Shown here: piece by piece, positions 17,920 to 26,624 of the stretch | How positions within the stretch are numbered: the first letter of the stretch is position 1 | Layout: every line of letters begins with the position of its first letter | Assembly (NCBI GenBank): GCA_963728825.1 | Contig: CAVSLA010000002.1 | Span: 416,853-480,852, forward strand | Reading direction: 5' to 3' | Origin: CAVREM01 sp963728825 | GTDB lineage: Bacteria; Acidobacteriota; Vicinamibacteria; Vicinamibacterales; CAVVIG01 | Length of the DNA: 64,000 nucleotides | Translations under genes and position numbers: made by a program | Notes under the pieces: model-generated | What the model saw: the letters and a program-made list of their open reading frames with translations, nothing else | Told to the model about the DNA's origin: nothing | Database searches by the model: none

Positions 17920-18753
17920 TCATCGGAACTTCCGCTTGAGCTCCTCCGTGACGGTCCAGAGGTGGAGCTCGTACTGGCCGCCGTCACCGCTGGTCACCGA
18001 AACCGTCCGATCGGGCTCCCAGTCGCCCATCTTGAAGCGATGCGAGACAATGCGGGCGCCGGCTTTCAGCTCCCGCAGGAGGTGCGGGCGGATCAGGAGA
18101 TTGAAGTGATCGCCCATGTAGAGCAGCACCACCGTCGCGTCCGATAGATCGGGGATGTCCAGTGCGTCGCCGAGCCGGATCTCGACTCGGTCGGCGAGCC
18201 CCGCCGCCTGGACGCGGGCCCGCGAGTCGGTGACCCGTGCCGGATCGATGTCGATGCCGACGCCCCGCTTCGCGCCCGCTCGAACCGCGGCGATGGTGAT
18301 GCGGGCGTCGCCGCAGCCAGGTTCGAAGACGATGTCGTTGCCGGTCACGCCAGCCAGCTGGACCATCTCCTCTGCGATGTCGTCAGGCGTCGGCACGTAC
18401 ACCACCCGCACGCGATCGCTGGGATCGTCGCGCGCCAAGTCGACGGTGACACGGTCGCCGGCGCGAAACGACACCGTCCTGGTGCGGGTCATGGTCGTGT
18501 AGGTATTCGGATCCCAGGTCACCGTGAAGGTGTATTGATGCGTGCCGGCGGCGAGCGGCACGGTGTCGAAGTTTCGGGAGGGCCCTTTGCCGGGAATCGT
18601 CTTGCCTTCGACGACGAGCTCGGCCCCTTCGTGGGGAACCGTGACCGATATCCGCGACGAGCGCTGAGCCGTCGCCGACTGAGGCTGCTGCACCGCCGCC
18701 GGCTGCGGTGTGGCCCACGTGAGCGAGCTCAGGAGCAGGAGAGCCAGTTTCAT
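17920..18753 (-). CDS. Exported TIGR03000-like domain fused to a SAM-dependent methyltransferase
   Basis: A 277-residue protein from ATG 18753. A signal peptide (KLALLLLSSLTWATPQPA) is followed by a domain of about 75 residues resembling TIGR03000 (SVTVPHEGAELVVEGKTIPG, then TVPLAAGTHQYTFTVTW). Next comes a class I methyltransferase: motif I FEPGCGDARITIAA, acidic motif GVGIDIDP, and motif IV-like DATVVLLYMGDH. A secreted protein with a SAM-binding fold is odd because SAM is cytoplasmic. Either the signal is not cleaved and the domain faces the cytoplasm, or the domain has another role. It is co-transcribed with the HtrA gene. Confidence 0.78.
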   Translation of the reverse strand: MKLALLLLSSLTWATPQPAAVQQPQSATAQRSSRISVTVPHEGAELVVEGKTIPGKGPSRNFDTVPLAAGTHQYTFTVTWDPNTYTTMTRTRTVSFRAGDRVTVDLARDDPSDRVRVVYVPTPDDIAEEMVQLAGVTGNDIVFEPGCGDARITIAAVRAGAKRGVGIDIDPARVTDSRARVQAAGLADRVEIRLGDALDIPDLSDATVVLLYMGDHFNLLIRPHLLRELKAGARIVSHRFKMGDWEPDRTVSVTSGDGGQYELHLWTVTEELKRKFR

Positions 18754-18770
18754 GTCGGGCTCCGTAGAAC

Positions 18771-18826
18771 GAGAACGGAGAACGGAGAACGTAGAACGTA
18801 GAACGTAGAACGTAGAACGTATCACG
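18771..18826. repeat. Heptanucleotide tandem repeat (GAGAACG/TAGAACG)
   Basis: Eight exact 7-base units, three GAGAACG then five TAGAACG, lie directly upstream of the methyltransferase start and in the spacer shared with the divergent lipoprotein gene. Confidence 0.9.
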
Positions 18827-18891
18827 GTGTAGTATCCCGCCAGCCCGGATTGGTCTCCGGCTGGTCATCACACTTTACGCAGGAGAGCGGT

Positions 18892-20163
18892 ATGCGAACT
18901 GATGCGTTAGCTGTCGCGGTGGTCATGGCGTGCGCGGGCCTCGGGGCGGTCGGCTGTGCGCCATCTGAGCCGGGGACCGCCAGCACCACCAGCGGTGCCC
19001 CCGCGGGTTCCTCACGAAACAGTTACCACGAGTGGCCGAGCGGACCGTACCAGGTGGTCGAGAACTGGCCCAAGCCGCTGCCCGACGCCCGACATTCTCA
19101 TGACGGATGGACGTGGGGATCGTTCGGCGGCGTCTATGCCGAGACGCCGAACCGCATCTGGATTGCGATGCGTGGCGAGCTGCCGCTGCCCGAGGGCGCC
19201 AAGCCGTGGACGCCGTATGCGGCGCTGACGCCATCACGTGGCAACGCCCAGCCGAACACCGACGGGTTGAGCGCGACCTGCGAGGCGACTGAAAAGCGGG
19301 GATGGGAGCGCCGCTTCCAGCACGTGCTCTACGTGGTCGACGGCGAGGGCAACCTCGTGGACGAGTGGCCGCAGCACGATCACCTCTTCGGGCAGCAGCC
19401 GTGTGGCCGCGGGCCACACACGATCAAGATGAGCCCCTACGATCCCGACAAGCACGTCTGGGTGATCGACGATCAGCTGCACGTCATCTACCGATTTACC
19501 TATAAGGGTGAGCTGGTGAAGACATTCGGACAGCTTGGTGTACGCGGCCGCGGCCCGAACACGTTCGATCGGCCGACCGACATCGCCTGGCTTCCTGACG
19601 GCACCTTCTTCATCAGCGATGGCTATGGCGGCAAGCGCGTCGCCAAATTCGACGCGAAGGACAACTTCATCATGGACTGGGGATCCGAGCCGAAGGATCC
19701 GCAGAATCCCGGACCGTCCGAGTTCAACACGCCGCACAGCATCGCCATCAGCAAGGACCGGCGCGTGTTCGTCGTCGATCGCGGCCATCAGCGGATGCAG
19801 GTCTTCGACGAGAACGGCAAGTTCCTCGACATGTGGCCACTCCGGTCGCCGCACTGGCCGGCCAATCAGGGTACGCTGATGGTGAATCACCTGATCAGCG
19901 AGGATCAATTCATCTGGGTCGGCGACGCTCCGACCAGCCGGATCATCAAGTTCGACTTGAACGGCAATTATCTGTACAGCTGGGGCGCCGCCGGCGGACA
20001 GCCCGGTCGACTGAACTGCTCGCACGGCATCACGACCGATCAGGAGGGCAACCTGTTTCTGGCCGATTGCTTCGCGGGGCGCGTTCAGAAGTTCAGGCCG
20101 CAGCCGAACGCCGATCGCGCGAAGCTGGTTGGCCAGATCCTCCGCTATCCGGTCAAGAACTGA
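18892..20163 (+). CDS. Lipoprotein NHL/six-bladed beta-propeller (peptidylglycine-lyase-like)
   Basis: About 423 residues from ATG 18892, preceded by an AGGAGAG ribosome site. The signal ends in a lipobox (GLGAVGC). Repeated blades carry NHL phrasing: FDRPTDIAWLPDGTFFISDGYG, FNTPHSIAISKDRRVFVVDRG, and LNCSHGITTDQEGNLFLADC. The order resembles the alpha-hydroxyglycine amidating-lyase propeller. In bacteria these are mostly uncharacterised exported binding or lyase proteins. It is the first of three co-directional genes, separated from the MBOAT gene by a palindromic repeat. Confidence 0.85.
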   Translation: MRTDALAVAVVMACAGLGAVGCAPSEPGTASTTSGAPAGSSRNSYHEWPSGPYQVVENWPKPLPDARHSHDGWTWGSFGGVYAETPNRIWIAMRGELPLPEGAKPWTPYAALTPSRGNAQPNTDGLSATCEATEKRGWERRFQHVLYVVDGEGNLVDEWPQHDHLFGQQPCGRGPHTIKMSPYDPDKHVWVIDDQLHVIYRFTYKGELVKTFGQLGVRGRGPNTFDRPTDIAWLPDGTFFISDGYGGKRVAKFDAKDNFIMDWGSEPKDPQNPGPSEFNTPHSIAISKDRRVFVVDRGHQRMQVFDENGKFLDMWPLRSPHWPANQGTLMVNHLISEDQFIWVGDAPTSRIIKFDLNGNYLYSWGAAGGQPGRLNCSHGITTDQEGNLFLADCFAGRVQKFRPQPNADRAKLVGQILRYPVKN

Positions 20164-20173
20164 CGCGACGTAA

Positions 20174-20203
20174 TGTAGGGCGGGTCCTTTCGGACCCGCC
20201 TCG
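20174..20203. repeat. GTAGG-headed palindromic repeat (plus orientation)
   Basis: GTAGGGCGGGTCC, a short loop, then GGACCCGCC. It lies between the propeller and MBOAT genes and could attenuate readthrough. It is the same family as the 11222 cluster, on the other strand. Confidence 0.8.
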
Positions 20204-20214
20204 CGTTCCGACCG

Positions 20215-21672
20215 ATGGTCTTCAGCTCCTTTCTCTTCATCTTCTACTTCCTGCCGGCCGCTCTCCTGCTGTATTACTCGGTGCCGCGCCGTGCGCAGCA
20301 CCTGATGCTGACGCTCGTCAGCTTCGTCTTCTACGGCTGGGCCAACCCGCTCTTTTCGTTTCTGCTGCTGTTCTCGACGACCGTCGACTACTTCGCCGGG
20401 CTGGTCATCGCGCTGGGTGGGCCGGCATCGTGGACGCGGCCGGTGCAGAGGCTCAATCCGGAAGGGCCTCGTCTGCCGCGGCAGCGCGTCGCGCTGGTCC
20501 TGTCGATCGTCGCGAACCTCGCGCTCCTGGCGTTCTTCAAGTACTTCAATTTCTCGGTCGACAGCTACAACGACCTGGTCGAGTGGATCGGCCTGTCGGA
20601 GATGGCGTTCGATGTGGCGCTGCGGGTCGCGCTGCCGCTCGGCATCAGCTTGTACATCCTGCAGTCGCTCAGCTATGTCATCGACGTCTACCGCGGCCAT
20701 TCCACGGCGATGAAGAATTTCAGCGACTTCCTCTGCTTCGAGATGATGTACCCGCAGGTGGTGGCCGGTCCGATCATCCGCTACTCGGAGATCGAGGATC
20801 AGCTGCACTGGCGCGAGAGCACGCCGACCAAGTTCGCGCGGGGCATCTCGTTCTTCGCGCTCGGACTGGCGAAGAAAGTGCTGATCGCGAACCCGTGCGG
20901 CAAGGTCGCCGACCTCTCGTTCGAGGCCGGCTCGCTCGCGCCGCTCGAGGCGTGGTACGGCGTCACCGCCTACGCCTTCCAGATTTATTTCGATTTCAGC
21001 GGCTACTCGGACATGGCCATCGGGCTGGCGCTGATGCTCGGGTTCGTGTTTCCCAAGAACTTCGATTCGCCGTACCGGTCGCAGTCGATCACCGAATTCT
21101 GGCATCGCTGGCACATCTCGCTGTCGGCATGGCTCCGCGACTACCTCTACGTCCCGCTCGGCGGCAACCGCAAGGGACGTCTGCGAACCTACGTCAACCT
21201 GTTCCTGGTGATGCTGATTGGCGGACTGTGGCACGGCGCCGCGTGGAACTTCGTGATCTGGGGAGCGCTGCACGGCACACTGCTCGCCGTCGAGCGGGTT
21301 CGTGGCAAAACGGGCATCTTCGGCGGACTGCCGGCACCCTTCCGGGTGGCGACCACGTTCGTCATGGTGCTCGTGACGTGGGTCTTCTTCAGGGCGGCCG
21401 ACGTGGGGCATGCGTTCCGCTATCTGGGTGACATGCTCGCGGTGGGCCCGCCGCACGACAGCGCCGGGCTTCTGTCGGGCATCGTCTATCAGCCGTACTA
21501 CGTCGCCACGTTCCTCCTGGCCGGCCTGATCGTCTGGGGCGCCCCGCAGACCTGGGACTGGACGCGGACACTGAGCTCGAGGAAGGCCGTGGCTGTGGCA
21601 GCCGTGTTCGTGATCTCGGTGACCGTCCTGGCGACGCAGTCCTTCAACCCGTTCATCTATTTCTTCTTCTGA
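20215..21672 (+). CDS. MBOAT-family O-acyltransferase (AlgI-like)
   Basis: A 485-residue polytopic membrane protein. MBOAT signatures include YFDFSGYSDMAIGLA, WHRWHISLSAWLRDYLYVPLGG and the catalytic His in GGLWHGAAWNF. AlgI-type proteins pass acetyl groups across the inner membrane to a periplasmic SGNH/AlgX-type partner that O-acetylates a polysaccharide. The next gene is exactly such a partner and starts within the stop codon (TGATG), so the two form one translationally coupled unit. Which polymer is modified is unknown, because no alginate or cellulose synthesis genes are nearby. Confidence 0.93.
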   Translation: MVFSSFLFIFYFLPAALLLYYSVPRRAQHLMLTLVSFVFYGWANPLFSFLLLFSTTVDYFAGLVIALGGPASWTRPVQRLNPEGPRLPRQRVALVLSIVANLALLAFFKYFNFSVDSYNDLVEWIGLSEMAFDVALRVALPLGISLYILQSLSYVIDVYRGHSTAMKNFSDFLCFEMMYPQVVAGPIIRYSEIEDQLHWRESTPTKFARGISFFALGLAKKVLIANPCGKVADLSFEAGSLAPLEAWYGVTAYAFQIYFDFSGYSDMAIGLALMLGFVFPKNFDSPYRSQSITEFWHRWHISLSAWLRDYLYVPLGGNRKGRLRTYVNLFLVMLIGGLWHGAAWNFVIWGALHGTLLAVERVRGKTGIFGGLPAPFRVATTFVMVLVTWVFFRAADVGHAFRYLGDMLAVGPPHDSAGLLSGIVYQPYYVATFLLAGLIVWGAPQTWDWTRTLSSRKAVAVAAVFVISVTVLATQSFNPFIYFFF

Positions 21673-23015
21673 TGCCGGCTCCTCAACAGCCATTGCCAGC
21701 CGGCGGCCGTAGCCGCGAAGCCGCCGCGCTGATGGAGATTGCGCACACGACCGTGTCGCCGACGACCGTGCGGCTGCTGCTGGCCTTTTTCCTCGCGGCG
21801 ATTGCCGGCGTGCCGGCCATTGAAATATGGGTGTCGGCGGCGCGCGGCGGCGGGGGAGTCGCGGTCGCTTACGCACGCCTCTCTGACGCCGTGGATCGGA
21901 TGCGGTCCGCTGCCGTCCAGGCGGGCGGCTCGTCGCTGTGGCTGCGCATCACGGCTGGGAACAACACCCTGCTCAACGGGTTGAACGCATTCGAGCGAGC
22001 GCTCGAGGACGAGTCGCTGATCGCGCGCGCGCTGAGATCGCCGGCGCAGCTCGCGCTGACTCGCTGGCTCGGGGCAGGCAATGAACGGGTGTATCCCGGA
22101 CGGGACCGCTGGCTGTTTTACCGGCCCGACGTCGAATATCTGACCGGCCGCGGGTTTCTCGATGCCTCGCAGATGGCGCGGCGGGTGAAAGAAGCGCCGG
22201 TCACGGCGGCGCCACCGCAGCCCGATCCGCATCACGCGATTGTGCGCTTCAAGAACGATCTCGCGGCACGCGGCATCGCGTTGGTCGTGATGCCGACGCC
22301 GCACAAGCCGTCGGTTCATCCCGACCAGCTGGCTGCGCGCTATCGGACGACCCGCGTTGTTCTGCAGAATCCGTCATTCGAGGCGTTCGTCGAGCGACTC
22401 GAGCGAGACGGCGTGCTCGTCTTCCGGCCATTGTCGGTTTTGCGTGAGCTCGGCCTTGGCAGCCCGCACTATCTGGCGGCCGACACGCACTGGCGCCCCG
22501 AGGCGATGGAGGCGGTCGCGGAACGGCTTGCCCGGTTCATCGTTGCGCGGGTACCGCTCGACTCCGTACAGGATCCCGGTTACCGAATCGAGCGGGCCGA
22601 GATTAAGAACATGGGGGATACCGCACGGATGCTCGACCTGCCTCGGGACGCGGGGCTGTATCCACCCGAAGCGGTCTGGCTGCGGCGCGTGCTGCACGCC
22701 GACGGTTCGGTCTGGCGATCGTCGCCTTCGTCCGACGTGCTCGTGCTCGGCGACAGTTTCACCAACATCTACGCGCTCGAGTCGATGGGCTGGGGCACAT
22801 CGGCGGGACTCGCCGAGCAACTGAGCTCGGCGCTGCGGCGTCCCGTTGACCGCATCGTGCAGAACGACGAAGGTGCGTTCGCCACGCGCGCCCTCCTGGC
22901 GCGGAGCCCTCGCCGACTGGATGGGAAGAAAGTCGTCGTGTACCAGTTTGCCGACCGTGAGCTCGCCTTCGGCGACTGGCAGCTGATTGGCTTGCCGGAT
23001 TCAGCAACGCCGTGA
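21672..23015 (+). CDS. AlgX/AlgJ-like SGNH O-acetyltransferase partner of the MBOAT protein
   Basis: A 447-residue protein anchored by one N-terminal membrane segment (VRLLLAFFLAAIAGVPAIE), so the rest is periplasmic. It carries the AlgX-family blocks: YPGRDRWLFYRPDVEYL, the Asp/His pair in AADTHWRPEAM, and the nucleophile Ser in LVLGDSFTN. It should receive acetyl groups from the upstream MBOAT protein and place them on an exported glycan. Length is close to AlgJ/AlgX relatives without the C-terminal carbohydrate-binding module. Confidence 0.88.
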   Translation: MPAPQQPLPAGGRSREAAALMEIAHTTVSPTTVRLLLAFFLAAIAGVPAIEIWVSAARGGGGVAVAYARLSDAVDRMRSAAVQAGGSSLWLRITAGNNTLLNGLNAFERALEDESLIARALRSPAQLALTRWLGAGNERVYPGRDRWLFYRPDVEYLTGRGFLDASQMARRVKEAPVTAAPPQPDPHHAIVRFKNDLAARGIALVVMPTPHKPSVHPDQLAARYRTTRVVLQNPSFEAFVERLERDGVLVFRPLSVLRELGLGSPHYLAADTHWRPEAMEAVAERLARFIVARVPLDSVQDPGYRIERAEIKNMGDTARMLDLPRDAGLYPPEAVWLRRVLHADGSVWRSSPSSDVLVLGDSFTNIYALESMGWGTSAGLAEQLSSALRRPVDRIVQNDEGAFATRALLARSPRRLDGKKVVVYQFADRELAFGDWQLIGLPDSATP

Positions 23016-23080
23016 CGCTTTGACGTAACGGGTACTTGAGAGATCAAAGCTCTAACACTGAGGCCACGGACACGAAATGA

Positions 23081-23337
23081 GGACACGGATAACGGGACAC
23101 GGAGTAGCGGAGGTACGGAGGACGCGCGGAGAATACCGAAAGTGCGACCAGCCCGCGAAGCGGGCTCCGATGACAAAAGAGCTCGTGAAAATGCCAGCTC
23201 AAATTGATGCGGCCGCTGGTATTTTCACGAGCTCTTTCGTCATCGGATGCGGCCGGCGTTGCCGGCCGCTGGTCGCACCGACGCTCTTCTCCGTGCTGTC
23301 TCCGTTTCTTCGTGGGCTCCGTGTCCCGTATCCGTGG
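23081..23337. repeat. Long nested inverted repeat in a 370-base gene-free gap
   Basis: Inner arms of 32 bases (23167-23198 and 23215-23246) match at 30 positions around a 16-base loop. Outside them GTGCGACCAGC (23142) pairs with GCTGGTCGCAC (23268). Each arm also carries its own small hairpin (CCCGCGAAGCGGG and GGCCGGCAACGCCGGCC). The outermost arms are CACGGATAACGGGACACGGAG (23084) and its near-complement at 23317. The gap from 23016 to 23387 shows no credible gene. Confidence 0.85.
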
Positions 23338-23387
23338 TCTCCGTAGCCTCGTACGTCGGAGCTTTGTTCGAACGACTCTGCGGAAGA

Positions 23388-24650
23388 TCAGCGGCTGCTC
23401 GCCGCAGGCGCCTTGCCGATGATCGCCAACCCGATCCGATTGCTGCTGCTCTGGTGGATGGCGAGGTTGCCGTCCGGCGTTTTCCGCATGTGCCGGATGA
23501 TGCCGACTCCCGACGGAATCGGCCAGCTCTGGAACTTCTCGCTCTTCGGGTCGAAGCGCACGAGCGTGTCGGGCCGCTGACCCGATTCGTTGTACCAGAT
23601 GATGTCGTCGATGACTTCGATGGCGTACGGGCTCGACCGCGGGCCGCTCGGCGACGCCCACTCCTTGACCTCCCCGGTCTTCGGATTCAGGCGACCGATC
23701 CGTCCCTGCGAGGAGTTCACGAACCAGACCATGTCATCGCTCGTAATGGCGAGCCGCCGGACCCGCGTCGCCGGGTCGGGCAGCTCGTATTCGCGCAGCT
23801 CCATCGTCACCGGGTCGATGCTCGCCAGCTTGTTCGCGCCGTTGTAGCACGCCCAGATCACGCCCTGCGAGTTCACGGTGATGCCGTAGGGCAGCGCGCG
23901 CGGCGTCGGCACGGTGACGAGCTTGATGTCCCCGGTCGATGGGACCATGCGGCCAATCATGTTGCTCTGCTGCAGCGTGAAGAACAGCGTGCCCTTGCGG
24001 TCGAAGACCGGCGTGTGCGGATCGCGGGCGGCCGGGTCTGGCATCTTGTAGACCGCGATCTCGCCAGTGGCCGGATTGAGCTTGCCGAGCGTCGCGTTCG
24101 CGTTGCCCGTGTACCAGATGTTGCCGCTCGGATCGGCGGCGATGCTGTGCGGGCGCACGTCGGCCGCCAGCTTGTATTCGCGCATCTCCCCGGTCCGTGG
24201 GTTCAGGCGTCCGATCAGGCTGCCGTATTGTCCGGTCCACCACATCGTGCCGTCGGCAAGCTGGATGGGATCGCGCGAGCGCTGCCCGAGAGTGGGTGTG
24301 ATCCATTCCCTGAAGGTCACCGTCACGTCACCTTTCACGAGCGTCGGCGCGCGATCGGTTTTTGGCGGGAAGTGCGCGGCCAGGTACTGCGTGACCGTCG
24401 CCATCTCCGGCTCGGGCCACTGCACCATCGTGGCGATCAGATCGCGCCAGCCGCTCTGCGTGTATCCGGCAGATCCGGTGATTGCGTTGACGCCGTGGCA
24501 GCTCGCGCAGCCCGCTGTCACGGCTTCCTTGCCGGCGCCATCTGGCAACTCGACGGGCGCACCGCCTCGCCCGCGTCCCGCCTGTGCCTGGAGCGAAATC
24601 GTCAGGGCAACGAAAAACAGAGCGACCGGAAGGCCGAAGGATCGGAGCAT
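23388..24650 (-). CDS. Exported cytochrome-c-like motif plus virginiamycin-B-lyase-type beta-propeller
   Basis: A 420-residue protein with a signal peptide (LPVALFFVALTISLQAQA). A short N-terminal region contains a single haem c motif (CASCH) and resembles a small cytochrome domain. It is followed by a seven-bladed Vgb-like propeller with repeated phrases (DGTMWWTGQYGSLIGRLNP, SGNIWYTGNANATLGKLNP, DDMVWFVNSSQGRIGRLNP). These proteins are common in soil acidobacteria and planctomycetes, and true streptogramin lyase activity is not implied. If haem is attached it may act as a periplasmic redox or sensor protein. Confidence 0.86.
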   Translation of the reverse strand: MLRSFGLPVALFFVALTISLQAQAGRGRGGAPVELPDGAGKEAVTAGCASCHGVNAITGSAGYTQSGWRDLIATMVQWPEPEMATVTQYLAAHFPPKTDRAPTLVKGDVTVTFREWITPTLGQRSRDPIQLADGTMWWTGQYGSLIGRLNPRTGEMREYKLAADVRPHSIAADPSGNIWYTGNANATLGKLNPATGEIAVYKMPDPAARDPHTPVFDRKGTLFFTLQQSNMIGRMVPSTGDIKLVTVPTPRALPYGITVNSQGVIWACYNGANKLASIDPVTMELREYELPDPATRVRRLAITSDDMVWFVNSSQGRIGRLNPKTGEVKEWASPSGPRSSPYAIEVIDDIIWYNESGQRPDTLVRFDPKSEKFQSWPIPSGVGIIRHMRKTPDGNLAIHQSSSNRIGLAIIGKAPAASSR

Positions 24651-24775
24651 GCTGCCCTCCTGAGATTAGGACCAGGTGCGGCGGTGCGCCCGCTGCCCGG
24701 CCTGCCGCTGCCATTATCAGCTATCGAGGCGAGCCACGGAATCAGGAAACCGCGCGCTCTCGTGGTTTGGTTGGG

Positions 24776-25555
24776 TCAGCGCTTCGCGGCAGGGACAACC
24801 GCAACCCGGCGATTCAACATGCGAGTCTCCTCGCTCGAGTTGTCGTGTTTGGCGCGATCCTCACCAAGGCTGATGGTGTGGAGTCGCTCGGCGGCGATGC
24901 CCTGGCTGATCAGGTAGCTCTTCACGGCGTTGGCCCGGCGGACGCCGAGCGCGAGGTTGTACTCGGCTGAGCCGAGGTCGCACGTGTAGCCCTCGAGATT
25001 CACCGTCAGCAGTGGATCGGCTTTCAGCGCGGCGACTGCTGCGTCGAGGAGCCCGGCGTCCTGCTGGCGCACCGAAAAGCGATCGCGGTCGAAGTGAACG
25101 TCTTCGAACGTATACGACCTGGTTACGCTCGGCACGCTCCCGGCGGAGCCTTCACCCTGCCTGGCCGTGATCGTGACTCTGTCTTCCGCGACCGGCTCTG
25201 TGGCGGAGACGCTCGCTGCAGCCGCACTCGGCGTTGCTCCCGGCTTGGGACTCACCGTAGTCACCGGTTCCACCAGACGGGAGTTAATCCAGCCCGCTCT
25301 GCGGGTGCCATGCGCGTCCGGCGGGACGACTACCCAATACCAGCCGTTCTCCTGGTCCAGTACTTCGAGTGTCGTCTCGGGTTCGACTATCGCCAGAACA
25401 TCCGTGACGGGCTGCCGGAACCAACGCTGGATGGGCGCCGGCCGGTTGACGACGCGAACCTTGCCGGGCGGCTGTGCGACGGCCGATGCAGCCGGTACCA
25501 GGACCGCGACCACCAGCAGGATAGCGAGCCGAATGTCGAGTCGAAGTCCTGGCAT
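24776..25555 (-). CDS. OmpA-family peptidoglycan-binding protein with SH3-like domain
   Basis: A 259-residue exported protein with signal LAILLVVAVLVPAASAVAQ. Residues 40-95 look like a bacterial SH3 domain (TTLEVLDQENGWYWVVVPP, then RAGWINSRLV). A linker leads to an OmpA C-terminal domain (FEDVHFDRDRFSV, then LEGYTCDLGSAEYNLALGVRRANAV and MLNRRVAVV). It most likely binds peptidoglycan in the periplasm. The domain order resembles Pal-type proteins but there is no lipobox. Confidence 0.88.
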   Translation of the reverse strand: MPGLRLDIRLAILLVVAVLVPAASAVAQPPGKVRVVNRPAPIQRWFRQPVTDVLAIVEPETTLEVLDQENGWYWVVVPPDAHGTRRAGWINSRLVEPVTTVSPKPGATPSAAAASVSATEPVAEDRVTITARQGEGSAGSVPSVTRSYTFEDVHFDRDRFSVRQQDAGLLDAAVAALKADPLLTVNLEGYTCDLGSAEYNLALGVRRANAVKSYLISQGIAAERLHTISLGEDRAKHDNSSEETRMLNRRVAVVPAAKR

Positions 25556-25697
25556 AGACCTCGGCGCGTGCAGGTTATGTGCCGCAGCCTGCTGCGTTAC
25601 AGCTGGATTTTCTGCACAACCTGGCGCACTTTGGAACGGGCCGCTTCGTTCAACGCTGACGAGGACGAGATTCAGAGAACAAACCTGGCGGTGCGCG

Positions 25698-25723
25698 GCG
25701 GACCTAAGAGGTCCGCCCTACGA
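25698..25723. repeat. GTAGG-headed palindromic repeat (minus orientation)
   Basis: On the minus strand this reads CGTAGGGCGGACC, TCTTA, GGTCCGCC. It lies between the 3' end of mutM and the start of the OmpA gene. It is a divergent member of the family seen at 11222, with compensatory changes that keep the stem paired. Confidence 0.75.
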
Positions 25724-25734
25724 AGACACGGCGG

Positions 25735-26574
25735 TCAACGCTGGCAGGTGGCACAGTAGAACGTCGAGCGGCCCGCTTGCCAGGTCCGCGCGATGCGTCC
25801 GCGGCAACCAGGATTCGGGCAGCGCTCGCCTTCGCGATCGTAGACGCGAAACCGGGAGTCGCGGTACCGCTCCGACTCCTTCAGCGAAATCGCCCGCCGC
25901 AGCACGGACTTGATCGCCGCCGTGAGACGTTCGCCGGCCGGCTTGGGCGCGCCGGCGGCGGTGGCGATGCTCGACGCGAGCCGGACCGGCGACAGCCTGG
26001 CCAGATGGAGCGCCTCGCTGGCGTAGATGTTGCCGATGCCGGCGACGATGCGCTGGTCGAGCAACGCGACCTTGAGGGCAATCCGTCGGTTCGCGCAGCG
26101 GCTGGCCAGTGTTCGCGCGTCGAACGCGCGCGACAACGGCTCGGGTCCCATTCGCCCGAGCGACGCATGGCGCGGCAGTGTCTCCGCCGAGACGAGGTCC
26201 ATCACGCCGAACCGTCGCGGATCGTTGAAGATCACCGTCATGCCGGACGACATCGTGAAGACGACGTGATCGTGGCGGTTGTCGAGCGCGGCGTCCCGAT
26301 TCCGATTCGCCCTCGATCGCGTGATCTCGACGCGGAACCACCCCGACATGCCGAGATGCATCACCAGCGTGTCGCCCGACGAGAGCTCGGCCAGCAGGTA
26401 CTTGCCGCGACGTGTCAATACCCGGACCGTCTGGTGGCGCAGGCGTCGTGCAAACCCGGCGGGGAACGGTTGTCGCAGGTCTTTGCGGTTGAGGACGACT
26501 CGATCGAAGCGCGCGCCGGCCATCGCCGGCTCAAGGCTGCGCCGCACCCGCTCGACTTCTGGTAGCTCAGGCAC
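25735..26574 (-). CDS. mutM: Formamidopyrimidine-DNA glycosylase (Fpg/MutM type)
   Basis: About 279 residues. I chose the GTG at 26574 because it places the catalytic N-terminal proline at position 2 (PELPEVERVRR), which the family requires. Starts further upstream would bury it. Other marks are the conserved Lys region (RRGKYLLAEL), the H2TH segment (LLDQRIVAGIGNIYASEALHLA) and a C-terminal zinc finger (CPNPGC, FYCATCQR). It excises oxidised purines in base-excision repair. It is divergent from the SUI1-like gene. Confidence 0.93.
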   Translation of the reverse strand: MPELPEVERVRRSLEPAMAGARFDRVVLNRKDLRQPFPAGFARRLRHQTVRVLTRRGKYLLAELSSGDTLVMHLGMSGWFRVEITRSRANRNRDAALDNRHDHVVFTMSSGMTVIFNDPRRFGVMDLVSAETLPRHASLGRMGPEPLSRAFDARTLASRCANRRIALKVALLDQRIVAGIGNIYASEALHLARLSPVRLASSIATAAGAPKPAGERLTAAIKSVLRRAISLKESERYRDSRFRVYDREGERCPNPGCRGRIARTWQAGRSTFYCATCQR

Positions 26575-26624
26575 CGGTTCCCGATCGTATCCGAAGGCGA
26601 TTTGCGGCACTGTATTCTGAAGGC

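Noticed and set aside
19234..21876. Minus-strand open frame of 880 codons
   Set aside because: It is antisense to the clear propeller, MBOAT and part of the AlgX-like gene. Its product is low-complexity Arg/Glu/His-rich with no domain, as expected from GC-rich third positions.
23388..24650. Streptogramin resistance gene (vgb)
   Set aside because: The fold matches, but such propellers are abundant in soil bacteria and resistance activity cannot be claimed from sequence.
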